A stretch of 64,000 bases of DNA from CAWGET01 sp963821715 (GTDB lineage: Bacteria; Bacteroidota; Ignavibacteria; Ignavibacteriales; Melioribacteraceae): assembly GCA_963821715.1 (NCBI GenBank), contig CAWGET010000006.1:744001-808000 (forward strand), read 5' to 3'. The translations under genes were made by a program, and so were the position numbers. This document shows positions 63,292-64,000 of the stretch, piece after piece; position 1 is the first letter of the stretch, and each line of letters begins with the position of its first letter. A model generated the notes under the pieces. It saw nothing but the letters and a program-made list of their open reading frames with translations. It did not search any database and was not told the origin of the DNA.

Positions 63292-64000
63292 TTATTTTTT
63301 ATTCTTTTTTACAGAGGAACTATCGGTTTCCGTAACTTCAATTTTTTGCGCCATCGAATCCATTTTTCTTCCGAACTCTTCCCAATCCTGCTCATCGCCT
63401 CCGCTGAAGATCATCTTCATGCTCTCGCTTACAATCGAATCGATTTGCGTAAAATCCACAACCACATTTGTCTTTTCTCCGTCGGGTGTGTTTACATTTA
63501 CTTTCATTCTATCGCTGTTTATATCCAGCTCAACGCCGAGTTCTCGAAGCATAACAGAAATACTATCAAGTTCCTTTTTTGCGGATAATAATTCAGGAAT
63601 ATTTTTTGTGTATTCTGAAAACTGATTTAATACAATTCTAAAATTACCGGAATCTTCTTTAACTACCCAACCAGATTTGCCGGGCGTATCATTTAATTCT
63701 TCATTCTCAAAATCCAATTGGAGATTAAATTTTTCCAATTCATTAATCTCAAATTTAGTATCGTTCTTCACCTCTTCAATTTCTTTGCGCATCTTTTTCT
63801 TATTAAATGCCACCATAGTCTGGAAAACTGTATCGGGATGAATAAGAATATAATTTTCCTTATATCTTTCCTGCGCAGCTTTTTTAAGATCGGCTATCAC
63901 TTTCTTATCCATAAATATTTTTTCAGGCGGCTCCGGAGCTTTGGGCACGAGAGGTTTAATTACTTCTTCAGTAAAGTTCATCAGATCGGCAACCAGCGCT
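63292..64000 (-). CDS. Hypothetical protein at the head of the phosphatase cluster (5' end beyond window)
   Basis: An ATG at 63981 opens a 229-residue frame, but it has no ribosome site, and the frame stays open with ALVADL before it to the right edge, so the true start is probably outside. The visible part has a Pro-rich segment (VKPLVPKAPEPPEK-like), charged helices and a Lys/Ser-rich tail. No family is recognised. It is 25 bp upstream of the membrane phosphatase gene on the same strand. Confidence 0.65.
   Translation of the reverse strand, partial: ALVADLMNFTEEVIKPLVPKAPEPPEKIFMDKKVIADLKKAAQERYKENYILIHPDTVFQTMVAFNKKKMRKEIEEVKNDTKFEINELEKFNLQLDFENEELNDTPGKSGWVVKEDSGNFRIVLNQFSEYTKNIPELLSAKKELDSISVMLRELGVELDINSDRMKVNVNTPDGEKTNVVVDFTQIDSIVSESMKMIFSGGDEQDWEEFGRKMDSMAQKIEVTETDSSSVKKNKK

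Overview
The window looks like chromosome from a member of the Ignavibacteria (Bacteroidota/Chlorobi group, perhaps a Melioribacter-like organism). The reasons are the AT-rich composition, a TAnnTTTG-type -7 promoter element, carboxypeptidase-regulatory-domain TonB receptors, Reg_prop sensor kinases, DUF2723 membrane proteins, and many SpoIIE-type phosphatases with GAF domains. This assignment is inference from gene families; no rRNA or tRNA gene is present to confirm it. I saw no CRISPR array, prophage, integrase or insertion sequence.

Layout. 1-9830: a TonB-dependent receptor and a secreted partner (cut by the left edge), then a Reg_prop two-component pair. 10019-14269: YceI, a small membrane protein, a 47-residue membrane protein, a PutP-type Na+/solute symporter, a stand-alone MetH activation-domain protein that appears to start at CTG, and a small basic protein. 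14504-19377: a TolC/HlyD/ABC-2 export operon behind a promoter that overlaps a perfect 21-bp palindrome; its second permease is frameshifted and no ATPase is encoded. 19436-25955: ClpS, a voltage-gated-type K+ channel, a DUF1508-histone-H1-like protein, a HerA-like ATPase, a winged-helix protein and a Fic-fold protein whose catalytic His is Gln. 25945-31729: a TetR regulator with matching operators in front of itself and of an operon for a LolA-like carrier, two FtsX/LolCE permeases, a LolD-like ATPase and an outer-membrane barrel.

31836-35575: archease-RtcB (RNA repair) and CysE-CysK (cysteine synthesis). 35805-43320: a locus on one strand with a membrane-bound CHASE2/sigma54 activator, two lipoproteins, a barrel-transglutaminase fusion and a FecR-like protein. 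43377-51702: housekeeping and accessory genes (hydrolase, NUDIX, ornithine aminotransferase, YjbQ, LOG, DUF2723, glycosyltransferase). 52037-56108: a Tat-exported DUF362 protein with a polyferredoxin, and an AGCS symporter. 56147-64000: a partner-switching cluster with three SpoIIE/PP2C phosphatases, an RsbW-like kinase and a STAS antagonist.

The intergenic DNA carries several families of short degenerate repeats. The clearest is a 7-bp periodic array of the form GAARYNA found at three places just after gene 3' ends. The strongest candidates for something undescribed are the TetR-controlled carrier/ABC/barrel operon, the Gln-variant Fic protein, the CHASE2-sigma54/FecR/barrel-transglutaminase locus and the heptad repeats.
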